Origin: Collinsella sp. AF23-2
GTDB taxonomy: Bacteria > Actinomycetota > Coriobacteriia > Coriobacteriales > Coriobacteriaceae
Assembly: GCF_003459245.1 (NCBI RefSeq)
Contig: NZ_QRVG01000008.1
Span: forward strand, 2,006 to 66,005
Direction: 5' to 3'
Length of the DNA stretch: 64,000 nucleotides
A program made the position numbers and the translations under genes. This document shows, piece by piece, positions 52,378 through 60,431 of the stretch (positions are counted from its first letter, which is position 1; each line of letters opens with the position of its first letter). The notes beneath the pieces are model-generated. The model was not told the DNA's origin. It searched no databases and was given only the letters and a program-made list of their open reading frames with translations.

Positions 52378-54600
52378 ATGAAGATCATCAAGCGCAGCGG
52401 CACCGAGGTTGTCTTTGACATCGATAAGATCGTCAATGCGATTCGCGCCGCAAACTTGGAGGTCGAGGAGAGCTCTCGTCTAACCGACCGCCAGGTGGTT
52501 TATGCGGCGCAAAACGTCGCCGAGGCATGCGAGAACGCGGGCCACACCGTTTCGGTCGAGGAGATCCAGGATTTGGTCGAGGACGAGATCATGCGTCTCG
52601 ACTGCTACGAGGTCGCCCGCCACTACATCATCTATCGCTATGTTCAGAGCCTGAAGCGCCAGAAGAACACGACCGATGACAAGATCCTGTCGTTGATCGA
52701 GTGCAATAACGAAGAGGTCAAGCAGGAGAACTCTAACAAGAACCCGACCGTCAACTCCGTTCAGCGCGACTACATGGCCGGCGAGATTTCCAAGGACCTG
52801 ACTCAGCGCGTGCTGCTGCCCCAGGAGATCGTGGATGCCCACAACGAGGGCCTGATCCACTTCCACGATTCCGACTACTTTGCCCAGCACATGCATAACT
52901 GCGACCTGGTGAACCTGGAGGATATGCTCCAGAACGGCACCGTTATCTCGGGCACGCTGATCGAGAAGCCGCATAGCTTCTCGACTGCCTGCAACATCGC
53001 GACGCAGATTATCGCCCAGGTTGCTTCTTCCCAGTACGGCGGCCAGTCTATTTCGCTGACCCATCTCGCCCCCTTTGTTGAGGTGAGCCGTCAAAAGATT
53101 CGCGGCGAGGTTGCCCGCGAGCTCGAGGAGCTCGGTGTTTCGGCATCTGCCGAAAAGGTCCGTGAGGTCGTTGAGGACCGTCTGCGTGACGAGATCCGTC
53201 GCGGCGTCCAGACGATTCAGTATCAGGTCGTGACCCTTATGACCACCAATGGCCAGGCGCCGTTCGTGACGGTCTTTATGTATCTCAATGAGGCCCGTAC
53301 GCCCCAGGAGAAGCACGACCTTGCCATGATCGTGGAGGAGACGCTTCGTCAACGCTATGAGGGCGTTAAGAACGAAGCCGGTGTGTGGATTACCCCGGCA
53401 TTCCCCAAGCTTATCTATGTACTCGAGGACGATAACGTTCACGAGAATTCCCCGTACTTCTACCTGACCCAGCTTGCTGCCAAGTGCACCGCCAAGCGCA
53501 TGGTGCCCGACTACATCTCCGAGAAGAAGATGCGCGAGCTCAAGCTGTCGAAGGGCGAGACCGCCGGCAACGGCGATTGCTACACCTGCATGGGTTGCCG
53601 CAGCTTCTTGACGCCCGACCGCTCGGGCAACGGCTTTAACAATGTCGCCAACGCGCTGAACTATGACCCGACCAAACCCAAGTACTATGGCCGCTTTAAC
53701 CAGGGTGTTGTGACCATCAACCTGCCCGATGTCGCGCTGAGCTCGCATCAGGACATGGACAAGTTCTGGAAGATCTTCGACGAGCGCCTTGAGCTGTGCC
53801 ACCGTGCTCTGCTGTGCCGTCATGAGCGCCTGATGGGCACGCTTTCGGATGCCGCGCCGATTCTTTGGCAGTACGGTGCCCTAGCGCGTCTGAAGAAGGG
53901 CGAGACGATCGATAAGTTGCTCGTGGGCGGATACTCTACCATCAGCCTTGGCTATGCCGGCCTGTATGAGTGCGTCAAGTACATGACGGGCCACAGCCAC
54001 ACCGAGAAGGAGGGCACGCCCTTTGCCATGGCGGTCATGCAGCGCATGAACGACAAGTGCGCGGAGTGGAAGGCCGAAAGCGATATCGATTTCTCGCTGT
54101 ACGGTACGCCGTTGGAGTCGACGACCTACAAGTTCGCCAAGTGCCTGCAGCGCCGTTTTGGTATTATCCCGGGCGTGACGGACAAGGGCTACATTACCAA
54201 CAGCTACCACGTCCACGTGTCCGAGGAGATCGATGCCTTCGATAAGCTTAAGTTTGAGGGCATGTTCCAGCAGCTTTCGCCGGGCGGTGCTATCTCTTAC
54301 GTTGAGGTTCCCAACATGCAGGACAACCTCAAGGCTGTCATTCGCGTGATGCAGTACATCTACGACAACATCATGTACGCCGAGCTCAACACCAAGAGCG
54401 ACTACTGCCAGGTGTGCGGCTACGATGGCGAGATCAAGATTGTTGAGGACGATGGCAAGCTGGTGTGGGAGTGCCCCAACTGCGGCAACCGCGACCAGGA
54501 GAAGATGAATGTCGCCCGTCGCACGTGCGGCTACATCGGTACCCAGTTCTGGAACCAGGGCCGAACCGAGGAGATCCGCGACCGCGTGCTGCATCTCTAA
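52378..54600 (+). CDS. nrdD: Anaerobic ribonucleoside-triphosphate reductase (class III)
   Basis: A glycyl-radical enzyme that reduces ribonucleoside triphosphates for DNA synthesis without oxygen. The protein has 740 residues. The N-terminal ATP-cone (IIKRSGTEVVFDIDKI, ERQV region to about residue 95) provides allosteric control. The catalytic part contains NGDCYTCMGCRSF, and a C-terminal zinc ribbon with two CxxC pairs (CQVCGY and CPNCGN) precedes the glycyl-radical site RRTCGYIGT near the end. The start at 52378 follows AAGAGG; an ATG at 52348 is in frame but has a poorer site. The activase gene nrdG follows after 427 nt that hold two long hairpins. Confidence 0.96.
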   Translation: MKIIKRSGTEVVFDIDKIVNAIRAANLEVEESSRLTDRQVVYAAQNVAEACENAGHTVSVEEIQDLVEDEIMRLDCYEVARHYIIYRYVQSLKRQKNTTDDKILSLIECNNEEVKQENSNKNPTVNSVQRDYMAGEISKDLTQRVLLPQEIVDAHNEGLIHFHDSDYFAQHMHNCDLVNLEDMLQNGTVISGTLIEKPHSFSTACNIATQIIAQVASSQYGGQSISLTHLAPFVEVSRQKIRGEVARELEELGVSASAEKVREVVEDRLRDEIRRGVQTIQYQVVTLMTTNGQAPFVTVFMYLNEARTPQEKHDLAMIVEETLRQRYEGVKNEAGVWITPAFPKLIYVLEDDNVHENSPYFYLTQLAAKCTAKRMVPDYISEKKMRELKLSKGETAGNGDCYTCMGCRSFLTPDRSGNGFNNVANALNYDPTKPKYYGRFNQGVVTINLPDVALSSHQDMDKFWKIFDERLELCHRALLCRHERLMGTLSDAAPILWQYGALARLKKGETIDKLLVGGYSTISLGYAGLYECVKYMTGHSHTEKEGTPFAMAVMQRMNDKCAEWKAESDIDFSLYGTPLESTTYKFAKCLQRRFGIIPGVTDKGYITNSYHVHVSEEIDAFDKLKFEGMFQQLSPGGAISYVEVPNMQDNLKAVIRVMQYIYDNIMYAELNTKSDYCQVCGYDGEIKIVEDDGKLVWECPNCGNRDQEKMNVARRTCGYIGTQFWNQGRTEEIRDRVLHL

Positions 54601-54611
54601 TACCGCTCCGG

Positions 54612-54750
54612 GGCTGAACCGAGAGGGCCGCTTGGGCATTTGCTCGCTATTTCGGACAGTCCTGCGCAAGACGAAGGCCACATTAAGTGGCCTTCTTTGC
54701 GTGCGGAACTCATATCGAGCAAAAGCCCAAGCGGCCCTCTCGGCTCAGCC
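54612..54750. repeat. Long hairpin element between nrdD and nrdG (first)
   Basis: The arms 54612-54645 and 54717-54750 are complementary over 34 bp with two mismatches. The tip is a perfect 9-bp stem GAAGGCCAC / GTGGCCTTC. The inner unpaired parts contain TTCGGACAG (54651-54659) and TGCGGAACT (54702-54710), a weaker version of the core found at 44841 and 45148. It begins 12 nt after the nrdD stop. Confidence 0.87.
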
Positions 54751-54929
54751 AAGTTGACGTAGCTGAGATGCAGCGCGCGGTCTGCTCACTCCTCGAAGTT
54801 CTTAGCGGAAATAATTCGAGCTGCAGCTGCGATTTACTTGCGATGGCGGTTGAGCCGCAACCCAGTTTTTATTGGACCTCGAACCCTATACTCGATGTTC
54901 GCTTCGTTCATTGAGTTACCCTTTGCATG

Positions 54930-55011
54930 AGGCCGGGACATATCGTCCCGCCCGCAGTTTCGCAGGCCGAAGGCCGAGAATGTTTGAGGACGGGATGATA
55001 TGTCCCGGCCT
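54930..55011. repeat. Long hairpin element, first core type, just upstream of nrdG
   Basis: Arms 54930-54950 and 54991-55011 pair over 21 bp with one G-T pair; the tip is AGGCC-GAA-GGCC. The inner strands AGTTTCGCAGG (54956-54966) and AATGTTTGAGGACG (54979-54992) are reverse-oriented versions of the core motifs at 44841 (CCTGCGGAATG and CGTCCTCGGACATG). The hairpin ends directly before the ribosome site of nrdG, so it could affect its translation. The stretch 54751-54929 between the two hairpins holds nothing recognisable. Confidence 0.87.
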
Positions 55012-55027
55012 CCCGGGAGAGTTACCT

Positions 55028-55609
55028 ATGAACTACGCGAACATTAAGTATTTCGACATTGCTGATGGGGAAGGCGTTCGTACTTCTCTGTTTGTGAGTG
55101 GGTGCCGTCGTGGGTGCAAGAATTGCTTTAACTCTGTCGCGTGGGACTTTGCTGCGGGCGAGCCGTTTGATCGTGCCGTCGAGGACAAGATTATCGAGAG
55201 CCTCGATCATCCCTTTATTGACGGCCTGACGATTCTGGGCGGAGAGCCCATGGAGCCCGAGAACCAGGCGGGGCTCGTTGAGTTTGTCGAGCGTGTTCGC
55301 GCGGCCTATCCAGTGGGGTCGGGGAAGACCATTTGGTGCTTTACCGGTGACGTGCTCGAGGAGCTTATGCCGGGCGGCCGTCATCATACCGAGGTGACTG
55401 ACCGCATCCTTGCCTGCCTCGACATGTTGGTGGACGGCCCGTTTGTTCAGGACCTGTACGATATCACGCTGCGCTTTAGGGGCTCGAGCAACCAGCGCGT
55501 GATCGATATGAACGCTACGCGCGCCCGTGCTGAGCGCGAGGGCGTTGCGCTTTGTGATGCGGTTGAACTTTGGCGCGATGATCCGGTCTATTCGACCCAT
55601 ACTATGTAG
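55028..55609 (+). CDS. nrdG: Anaerobic ribonucleotide reductase activating protein
   Basis: A radical-SAM activase, 193 residues, that installs the glycyl radical on NrdD. The cluster motif CRRGCKNC (CxxxCxxC) lies near residue 28, after DGEGVRTSLFVSG. GGEPM follows, typical of the SAM-binding strand. The ATG at 55028 follows GGGAGAG; the frame runs upstream through the hairpin but this is not a likely start. Confidence 0.93.
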   Translation: MNYANIKYFDIADGEGVRTSLFVSGCRRGCKNCFNSVAWDFAAGEPFDRAVEDKIIESLDHPFIDGLTILGGEPMEPENQAGLVEFVERVRAAYPVGSGKTIWCFTGDVLEELMPGGRHHTEVTDRILACLDMLVDGPFVQDLYDITLRFRGSSNQRVIDMNATRARAEREGVALCDAVELWRDDPVYSTHTM

Positions 55610-55675
55610 CTTGTGGTCGATGCCGGAGGGCGTGGTACCATAGTGCGAACGTGAAATCGGAAAAGTGAGGCCCAG

Positions 55676-56233
55676 ATGGTCGATCAGGAAAAAGTCGAGG
55701 CCGCCATTAAGCTGTTGCTTGAGGGCATAGGCGAGGACCCAACTCGTGAGGGCCTGCTGGAGACCCCGGCGCGCGTTGCCCGTATGTATGGTGAGATCGC
55801 CGGCGGTATGGACCAGAGTGCCGAGGAACACCTGTCCAAAACCTTTGCCGTCGCTTCGAACGATTTGGTTATCGAGCGCGACATCACGTTCTACTCGCTG
55901 TGCGAACATCATCTGCTGCCGTTTTATGGCAAGGCCGCCATTGGTTATATCCCTAACGGTCGGGTGGCTGGGCTTTCCAAGCTCGCCCGCACGGTTGAGG
56001 TTTATGCCCGCCGTCTGCAGCTGCAGGAGCAACTGTGCGCACAGGTTGCCGATGCCCTCATGGATTATCTCGCTCCCCAGGGAGCGATTGTGTTGATGGA
56101 GGCCGAGCATATGTGCATGACGATGCGTGGCGTGCAAAAGCCCGGCACCAAGACCGTGACGCTTGCTCGCCGCGGCGTCTTTGAGACCGATCCCGCGCTC
56201 GAGGAGCGTTTCTTTAGGATGCTGGGCCGCTAA
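55676..56233 (+). CDS. folE: GTP cyclohydrolase I
   Basis: FolE makes dihydroneopterin triphosphate from GTP, the first step of folate synthesis. The protein has 185 residues with the zinc ligands in [20 protein letters not shown] and MCMTMRG, and [17 protein letters not shown]. The ATG follows AAGTGAGG. It begins a compact folE-HD-folB set. Confidence 0.95.
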   Translation: MVDQEKVEAAIKLLLEGIGEDPTREGLLETPARVARMYGEIAGGMDQSAEEHLSKTFAVASNDLVIERDITFYSLCEHHLLPFYGKAAIGYIPNGRVAGLSKLARTVEVYARRLQLQEQLCAQVADALMDYLAPQGAIVLMEAEHMCMTMRGVQKPGTKTVTLARRGVFETDPALEERFFRMLGR

Positions 56234-56235
56234 CC

Positions 56236-56817
56236 ATGAGAGTCGTCAACGACTTTACATCGAAGACCGATGAGGGGACGTCGCGTCGCGGCTTTATGGC
56301 TTCGGGCCTGGCCCCCTTTGGTGCCATGCCTCGCATTGATTACATTTGTGCCAACGGGCTGTTCCGGCGGCACCTGGGCAACATCGTACAGTTGGAATCG
56401 GGGCGCATCTTCTGCCGCCACGGTATTGACCATCTGCTCGATGTCGCGCGCATTATGTGGATCAAGAATCTCGAGGAGCAGCTCGAATTTGACCGCGAGG
56501 TCATCTACGCCACAGCACTTCTTCACGATATCGGCAAAGATGAACAGTATGAATCGGGTATATCCCATGATGTTGCAAGCGAACGCGTCGCTGATGCGAT
56601 TCTCGGCGGCATGCCCGATGACGTGGCGTTTGAGCCGGCCGATGCCGCAGCCATTAAGACGGCCATTCTGGGCCATCGAAAGCTGCGCGTGAACAGCCAA
56701 CCGCTTGAGCGTCTGCTCTATGCAGCCGACAAAGCGTCGCGTGCCTGCTTTGCATGCCCCGCGCGCAACGCTTGCAACTGGAGCGATGATAAAAAGAACC
56801 TGTCGATTCGCGTGTAG
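56236..56817 (+). CDS. HD-domain phosphohydrolase in the folate cluster
   Basis: A 193-residue HD-superfamily protein. The metal pattern is His in FCRHGIDH (about 62-66), HD in LLHDIGK (97-98) and a late Asp in YAADKASR. It starts 2 nt after folE and is followed by folB, so it is likely cotranscribed with them. Dihydroneopterin triphosphate must lose phosphates before FolB can act, and no Nudix FolQ gene is seen nearby, so this protein is a candidate for that step. This is inference from position only. The C-terminus has an uncommon cysteine group CFACPARNAC. Confidence 0.75.
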   Translation: MRVVNDFTSKTDEGTSRRGFMASGLAPFGAMPRIDYICANGLFRRHLGNIVQLESGRIFCRHGIDHLLDVARIMWIKNLEEQLEFDREVIYATALLHDIGKDEQYESGISHDVASERVADAILGGMPDDVAFEPADAAAIKTAILGHRKLRVNSQPLERLLYAADKASRACFACPARNACNWSDDKKNLSIRV

Positions 56818-56860
56818 TTAGTTTGCGCGGTCGGGGTTCTAGACGAAGGAGACGATCGCG

Positions 56861-57346
56861 TTGAGTAACAAGAAACTGCCCGAGAATGCAACCAAGACCG
56901 AAGGCGCCGAGCTCGCCCGCCGTGGAAGGGGCGAAATATCCACCGCAACGGCGGTGCCTCACGTGAGCTATGACGATTTGCGCCATGCCGATCGTATTGT
57001 CATTGACGGCCTGGAGGTTTTTGCCAACCATGGCGTGTATCCCGAGGAGAACGCGCTGGGTCAGAAGTTCATCGTTTCTCTGGTGCTCTATGCCGACCTG
57101 CGCGCGGCGGGGGAGCACGATAACCTGGACGCCTCGATTGACTACGGCTCGGTGTGCCACGATGTCGATGGCTATCTGCGCGAGCATACGTTTAAGCTCA
57201 TCGAGGCGGCAGCCGAGGGGACAGCCCAGATGCTGCTGCGCCGTTATCCCTCGCTGCTTGGTGTGCGCATAAAGCTCGATAAGCCGTGGGCTCCTGTTGG
57301 CCTGCCCCTGGCAAGCTGCGGCGTCGAGATCGAGCGCGTGCGCTAG
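56861..57346 (+). CDS. folB: Dihydroneopterin aldolase
   Basis: Converts dihydroneopterin to 6-hydroxymethyl-dihydropterin and glycolaldehyde. The fold of about 120 residues is preceded by a 40-residue polar extension. Key residues are the Glu in ANHGVYPEEN and the Lys in KLDKPWAPV. The start is most likely TTG at 56861 after GAAGGAGA; no ATG is available before the conserved domain, so the extension is uncertain. folP and folK are not in the window. Confidence 0.88.
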   Translation: MSNKKLPENATKTEGAELARRGRGEISTATAVPHVSYDDLRHADRIVIDGLEVFANHGVYPEENALGQKFIVSLVLYADLRAAGEHDNLDASIDYGSVCHDVDGYLREHTFKLIEAAAEGTAQMLLRRYPSLLGVRIKLDKPWAPVGLPLASCGVEIERVR

Positions 57347-57352
57347 TCGACG

Positions 57353-58129
57353 CTAGAGCTTGTTGAGGGGTGGCTGCTTGAGCCGCTGAGACAGTGCTCT
57401 ATTGTTGGGACAGTACGTGTCGAGCAGGGCGTGAAAGCGCTGATTGTGGCTCGGCTCGAGCAGATGGACGAGCTCGTGGGCGACAACCATGTCGAGGCAT
57501 TCGACGGGGTAGGCGGCGAGCTCGCGCGCGATGCGAATGGCGCCGGATTTGGGCGTGCAGGAGCCCCAACGCGTTTTCATGCTGCGCACGGAGACGCGGG
57601 CCACGGTGACGCCCATTGCGATTTCGTACGCGTGCACGATGTCGCGTAGCGCTGCGGTGACCTCGGACGCGTAGAACTGGTCGATGCGGGCTTGGAGCTC
57701 GTCGGACGTTAGGCCGTCGAGGATTGCGCGCCGCTTGGCCTGTGGGCTTTCGTCCGATTCGTCGGTACCCATAAAACTTGCGAAGGTGGCCTGCTTGGGT
57801 CGCGGTGCGGGCGATGCAAAGTTGTGATCGAGTGCGTCCTGTACCGTGATGGGCTTGCCCCAAAGTGCAATGATGGACGAGGGGCTGAGCGGCTCTCGCG
57901 CTGTCGCCTGACGTTGCTCACGTTGGGCAAGTCGGCTGATAATCCAGGCGCTGTTGCGCTTCACAAACGCTTCGATGCGCTCGTGGCTGGCGCCGAGCGG
58001 TGCGCTGGCGTGGACCTCGCCGCTCGATGTGACGCGTAGGTTAAAGTTCTTGACGCGCTTTTTGGTAACGACGACGGGGATGAGCGTTCCATCCGGTCGG
58101 GGTACGGAAATCGTAAATTGCTGCGTCAA
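57353..58129 (-). CDS. YgjP-like zinc metallopeptidase (DUF45/M48 type)
   Basis: A 258-residue cytosolic protein with the zinc motif HELVHLLEPSHNQRFH and, before it, the family hallmark SMKTRWGSCTPKSGAIRI. The N-terminal half has a beta-rich stretch (KKRVKNFNLRVTSSGEVHASAP) typical of this family. Physiological substrates are unknown. The start is probably a TTG at 58129 with GAAGGATC upstream; a longer frame to 58192 would run through the preceding terminator. It is convergent with folB, 6 nt apart. Confidence 0.78.
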   Translation of the reverse strand: MTQQFTISVPRPDGTLIPVVVTKKRVKNFNLRVTSSGEVHASAPLGASHERIEAFVKRNSAWIISRLAQREQRQATAREPLSPSSIIALWGKPITVQDALDHNFASPAPRPKQATFASFMGTDESDESPQAKRRAILDGLTSDELQARIDQFYASEVTAALRDIVHAYEIAMGVTVARVSVRSMKTRWGSCTPKSGAIRIARELAAYPVECLDMVVAHELVHLLEPSHNQRFHALLDTYCPNNRALSQRLKQPPLNKL

Positions 58130-58151
58130 ATGTGATCCTTCAGATTGGGGA

Positions 58152-58187
58152 CGGGCCGGCATGTCGACCGCTCGGCATGCCGGCCCG
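58152..58187 (-). terminator. Terminator after the M19 dipeptidase gene
   Basis: A 12-bp perfect stem CGGGCCGGCATG / CATGCCGGCCCG on either strand, placed between two minus-strand genes. There is no strong T-run on the minus strand (CCCAATCTG), so read-through is possible. Confidence 0.65.
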
Positions 58188-58203
58188 CTCAAGGGATGCG
58201 AAA

Positions 58204-59217
58204 TTAATTGCGCTCAAAGAAGGCGAGCGCGTTGTCGCTGCAGAGCTTTTGCATCACGGTCTTGCCAAAATGCTTGGAAAGCATGTTCTGGAACTCGGGC
58301 ATCTTGCTGGCATCGGAGAGGAAAGCGGGCACCGTGGCGCCGTCCCAGTCGCCGCCGAGCGCGATGACGTCCTCGCCGCCCAGGTCGAGCCAGTGCTCGA
58401 TATGCGCCGCCAGCTGGTCGAAGGTGACGTCTGCGGCGGTCTTGTCGGTTGCGTCGTTGGAAAGGAACTCGCTGCAGTAGTTGAGGCCGACGATGCCACC
58501 CATGTCGCGAATGGTGCGGAACTGGTCGTCGGTAAGGTTGCGTTTGACGCCGCAAACCGCACGGGAGTTGGAGTGGCTGGCGACGAAGGGACGCGTGGCG
58601 CGGGCGGCGACCTCGTCAAAGCACTCATCGTTGAGGTGGGAGACGTCGAGCACCATGCCGGCGTGCTCCATCTGCGTAAGCGCCTCGATGCCGGCGGCGG
58701 TGAGGCCGGCGTGGGTGTCGTGGCCGCTCGCGAGCGGTCCCTGCGCGTTCCAGCTGAGTGACGACATAAGCACGCCCAGGCTCTTGAGCACCTCGATCAG
58801 CGCGGGGTCCTCGGCAAAGAACGTGGCGTTTTCGATGGTGTGGATGCAAGCGACCTTGCCGTCCTTGAGCGCGGGGCGAATGTCTGCGGCGCTGCGCACG
58901 TTGACCATACGGTCGTGGTTGAGCATTGCCTGGCCGCTCATATGCGCCATGATCTGCGCCTGGAAGCGCGCGGCGTGGGCGGTGGGAATCTCGTCGGGGA
59001 CAAACGTGGCGAAGCACTGTGCCCACGGCGTGTTGCCGATCTTTGCGAGCGAGATGGCACAGGCGTTACCCTCGATGAGGTCGAAATCTTGCGGATGCGT
59101 TTCGTCGCCGGGGAAATAACCGTCGGTGCCGGCGGTAAAGCGCAGGTCGAGATCGAGCGTGGCCCAGCCGATTCGGTCGGCAGTGTCGCAGTGTAGGTCA
59201 AATACGGGATATGCCAT
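58204..59217 (-). CDS. Membrane dipeptidase family (M19) peptidase
   Basis: A zinc dipeptidase of the renal dipeptidase family, 337 residues. Metal ligands are in FDLHCDT (HxD), the Glu of IHTIEN, and later His residues in LDVSHLND and VASHSNSR; ALGGDWDG closes the barrel. Bacterial members cleave dipeptides, often with D-residues. The start ATG at 59217 follows CCGGAGGA. No signal peptide is present, so it works on imported peptides, compatible with the opp transporter upstream in the window. Confidence 0.88.
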   Translation of the reverse strand: MAYPVFDLHCDTADRIGWATLDLDLRFTAGTDGYFPGDETHPQDFDLIEGNACAISLAKIGNTPWAQCFATFVPDEIPTAHAARFQAQIMAHMSGQAMLNHDRMVNVRSAADIRPALKDGKVACIHTIENATFFAEDPALIEVLKSLGVLMSSLSWNAQGPLASGHDTHAGLTAAGIEALTQMEHAGMVLDVSHLNDECFDEVAARATRPFVASHSNSRAVCGVKRNLTDDQFRTIRDMGGIVGLNYCSEFLSNDATDKTAADVTFDQLAAHIEHWLDLGGEDVIALGGDWDGATVPAFLSDASKMPEFQNMLSKHFGKTVMQKLCSDNALAFFERN

Positions 59218-59337
59218 GGTTCCTCCGGTTGCAGCGTTTCTTTGCAAACTGTCTTTGAATTGTATGACTAGGGTATAGTTAGCGCCATATGTTCACGGCG
59301 GCCCGCGTTGTGCGCCGCCCTTATCACGGAGGTTACC

Positions 59338-59766
59338 ATGTCCAACCAGGGCAAGAAGGTCAAGACCCATTATCGTGGCACGCTCGACGACGGCACGCAG
59401 TTCGATAGCTCTTACGATCGCGGCGAGCCGCTGGAGTTCACCTGCGGCGCCGGTCAGATGATCAAGGGCTTCGACGCCGCTGTTGTCGACATGCAGGTGG
59501 GCGAGAAGAAGACCGTGCACATTCCCGCTGCCGATGCCTACGGCGAGCACAACCCCGAGATGGTCCTGACCTTCCCGGCTGAGCAGGTCCCCAATATCGA
59601 GCAGATCGAGAAGGGCATGAAGCTCTTCCTGTCCACGCCGAGCGGCATGCCCGTCCCCGCCGTCGTCATCGACGTGACGCCCGAGGTCGTGACGCTCGAC
59701 GCCAACCACGAGCTCGCCGGCAAGGATCTCAACTTTGATATCGAGCTCGTCGAGGTCGAGGACTAG
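59338..59766 (+). CDS. FKBP-type peptidyl-prolyl isomerase, SlyD-like
   Basis: A 142-residue FKBP with an inserted-in-flap domain as in SlyD. THYRGTLDDGTQFDSSYDRGEPLEF is the FKBP N-terminus, GQMIKGFDAAVVDMQVGEKKTV and AYGEHNPEMV follow, and the insert spans roughly residues 68-115. The metal-binding His/Cys tail of enterobacterial SlyD is missing. The gene is 3 nt upstream of a UreE-like gene. ATG 59338 follows ACGGAGG. Confidence 0.88.
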   Translation: MSNQGKKVKTHYRGTLDDGTQFDSSYDRGEPLEFTCGAGQMIKGFDAAVVDMQVGEKKTVHIPAADAYGEHNPEMVLTFPAEQVPNIEQIEKGMKLFLSTPSGMPVPAVVIDVTPEVVTLDANHELAGKDLNFDIELVEVED

Positions 59767-59769
59767 AGT

Positions 59770-60348
59770 ATGCCTGAACGCTTGGTTTCGACGACATGCT
59801 TGGGAAATCTCAACGATCCGTCCTATGAACTCCTGCTTCGCCGGAAGTTGGGCGGCGTCTTTGAAGTTGACGAGCTACTGCTCGATTGGGACCAGGCTGA
59901 TGCATGCGCGTTTGTGGGCGTGACGGAACTGGGGCGCACGATCGATGTTCGGTTGGATACTGCCGACGGCGGTCGTCTTGCCGATGGCGACGTGCTCACC
60001 ATTGACCGTTCGGGCATGGTGCCCGTGGTGGTTGTCGTGCGCCTGCGCAGCGCCGAGGTCTATTTGGTCGAAGTCGACCGCATGGATCCGATTGCGCTCG
60101 CGCATGCGTGCTGGGAGATCGGCAACATGCATGCGCCGCTCTTCCGGGGCGACTCGGACGAGCATACCGTGCGCATGTATACGCCGGTGCAGCCGGTTTT
60201 GGGCCGTATGCTTCGCGGCGTCGAGGGAGCTCGAATCTCGATCGTTTCGCGCGAGCTCGATGCGGGCCGACGCTTTGCGTCGAGCGCGGCCGATGTTGTC
60301 GTGAGCATGGCTCCGGACTTTACCATCGTTAAAAAGACGCGCGACTAA
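59770..60348 (+). CDS. UreE-like urease accessory (nickel metallochaperone) protein
   Basis: A 192-residue protein resembling UreE: an N-terminal beta-barrel (LGRTIDVRLDTADGGRLADGDVL) and a C-terminal ferredoxin-like part with EIGNMHAPLF, in which His121 corresponds to the conserved nickel-binding His of the GNRH motif. LGRMLRGVEGARI also fits UreE. The His-rich tail of the Klebsiella protein is missing. No urease structural or other accessory gene is in the window, which makes this an isolated copy. Homology was judged by eye. It follows the SlyD-like gene by 3 nt. Confidence 0.65.
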   Translation: MPERLVSTTCLGNLNDPSYELLLRRKLGGVFEVDELLLDWDQADACAFVGVTELGRTIDVRLDTADGGRLADGDVLTIDRSGMVPVVVVVRLRSAEVYLVEVDRMDPIALAHACWEIGNMHAPLFRGDSDEHTVRMYTPVQPVLGRMLRGVEGARISIVSRELDAGRRFASSAADVVVSMAPDFTIVKKTRD

Positions 60349-60361
60349 GCGCGCGTATGCG

Positions 60362-60402
60362 CAAGACGGGCTTTGAGGGGTGACCGATCAAGGTCCGTCT
60401 TG
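60362..60402 (+). terminator. Hairpin after the UreE-like gene
   Basis: CAAGACGG / CCGTCTTG with a 25-nt loop, in the 83-nt gap before the HAD phosphatase gene. There is only a weak T-run, so its role is uncertain. Confidence 0.4.
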
Positions 60403-60431
60403 CTGTTGATAGGAGGCTTTGGGGGAAGCAT

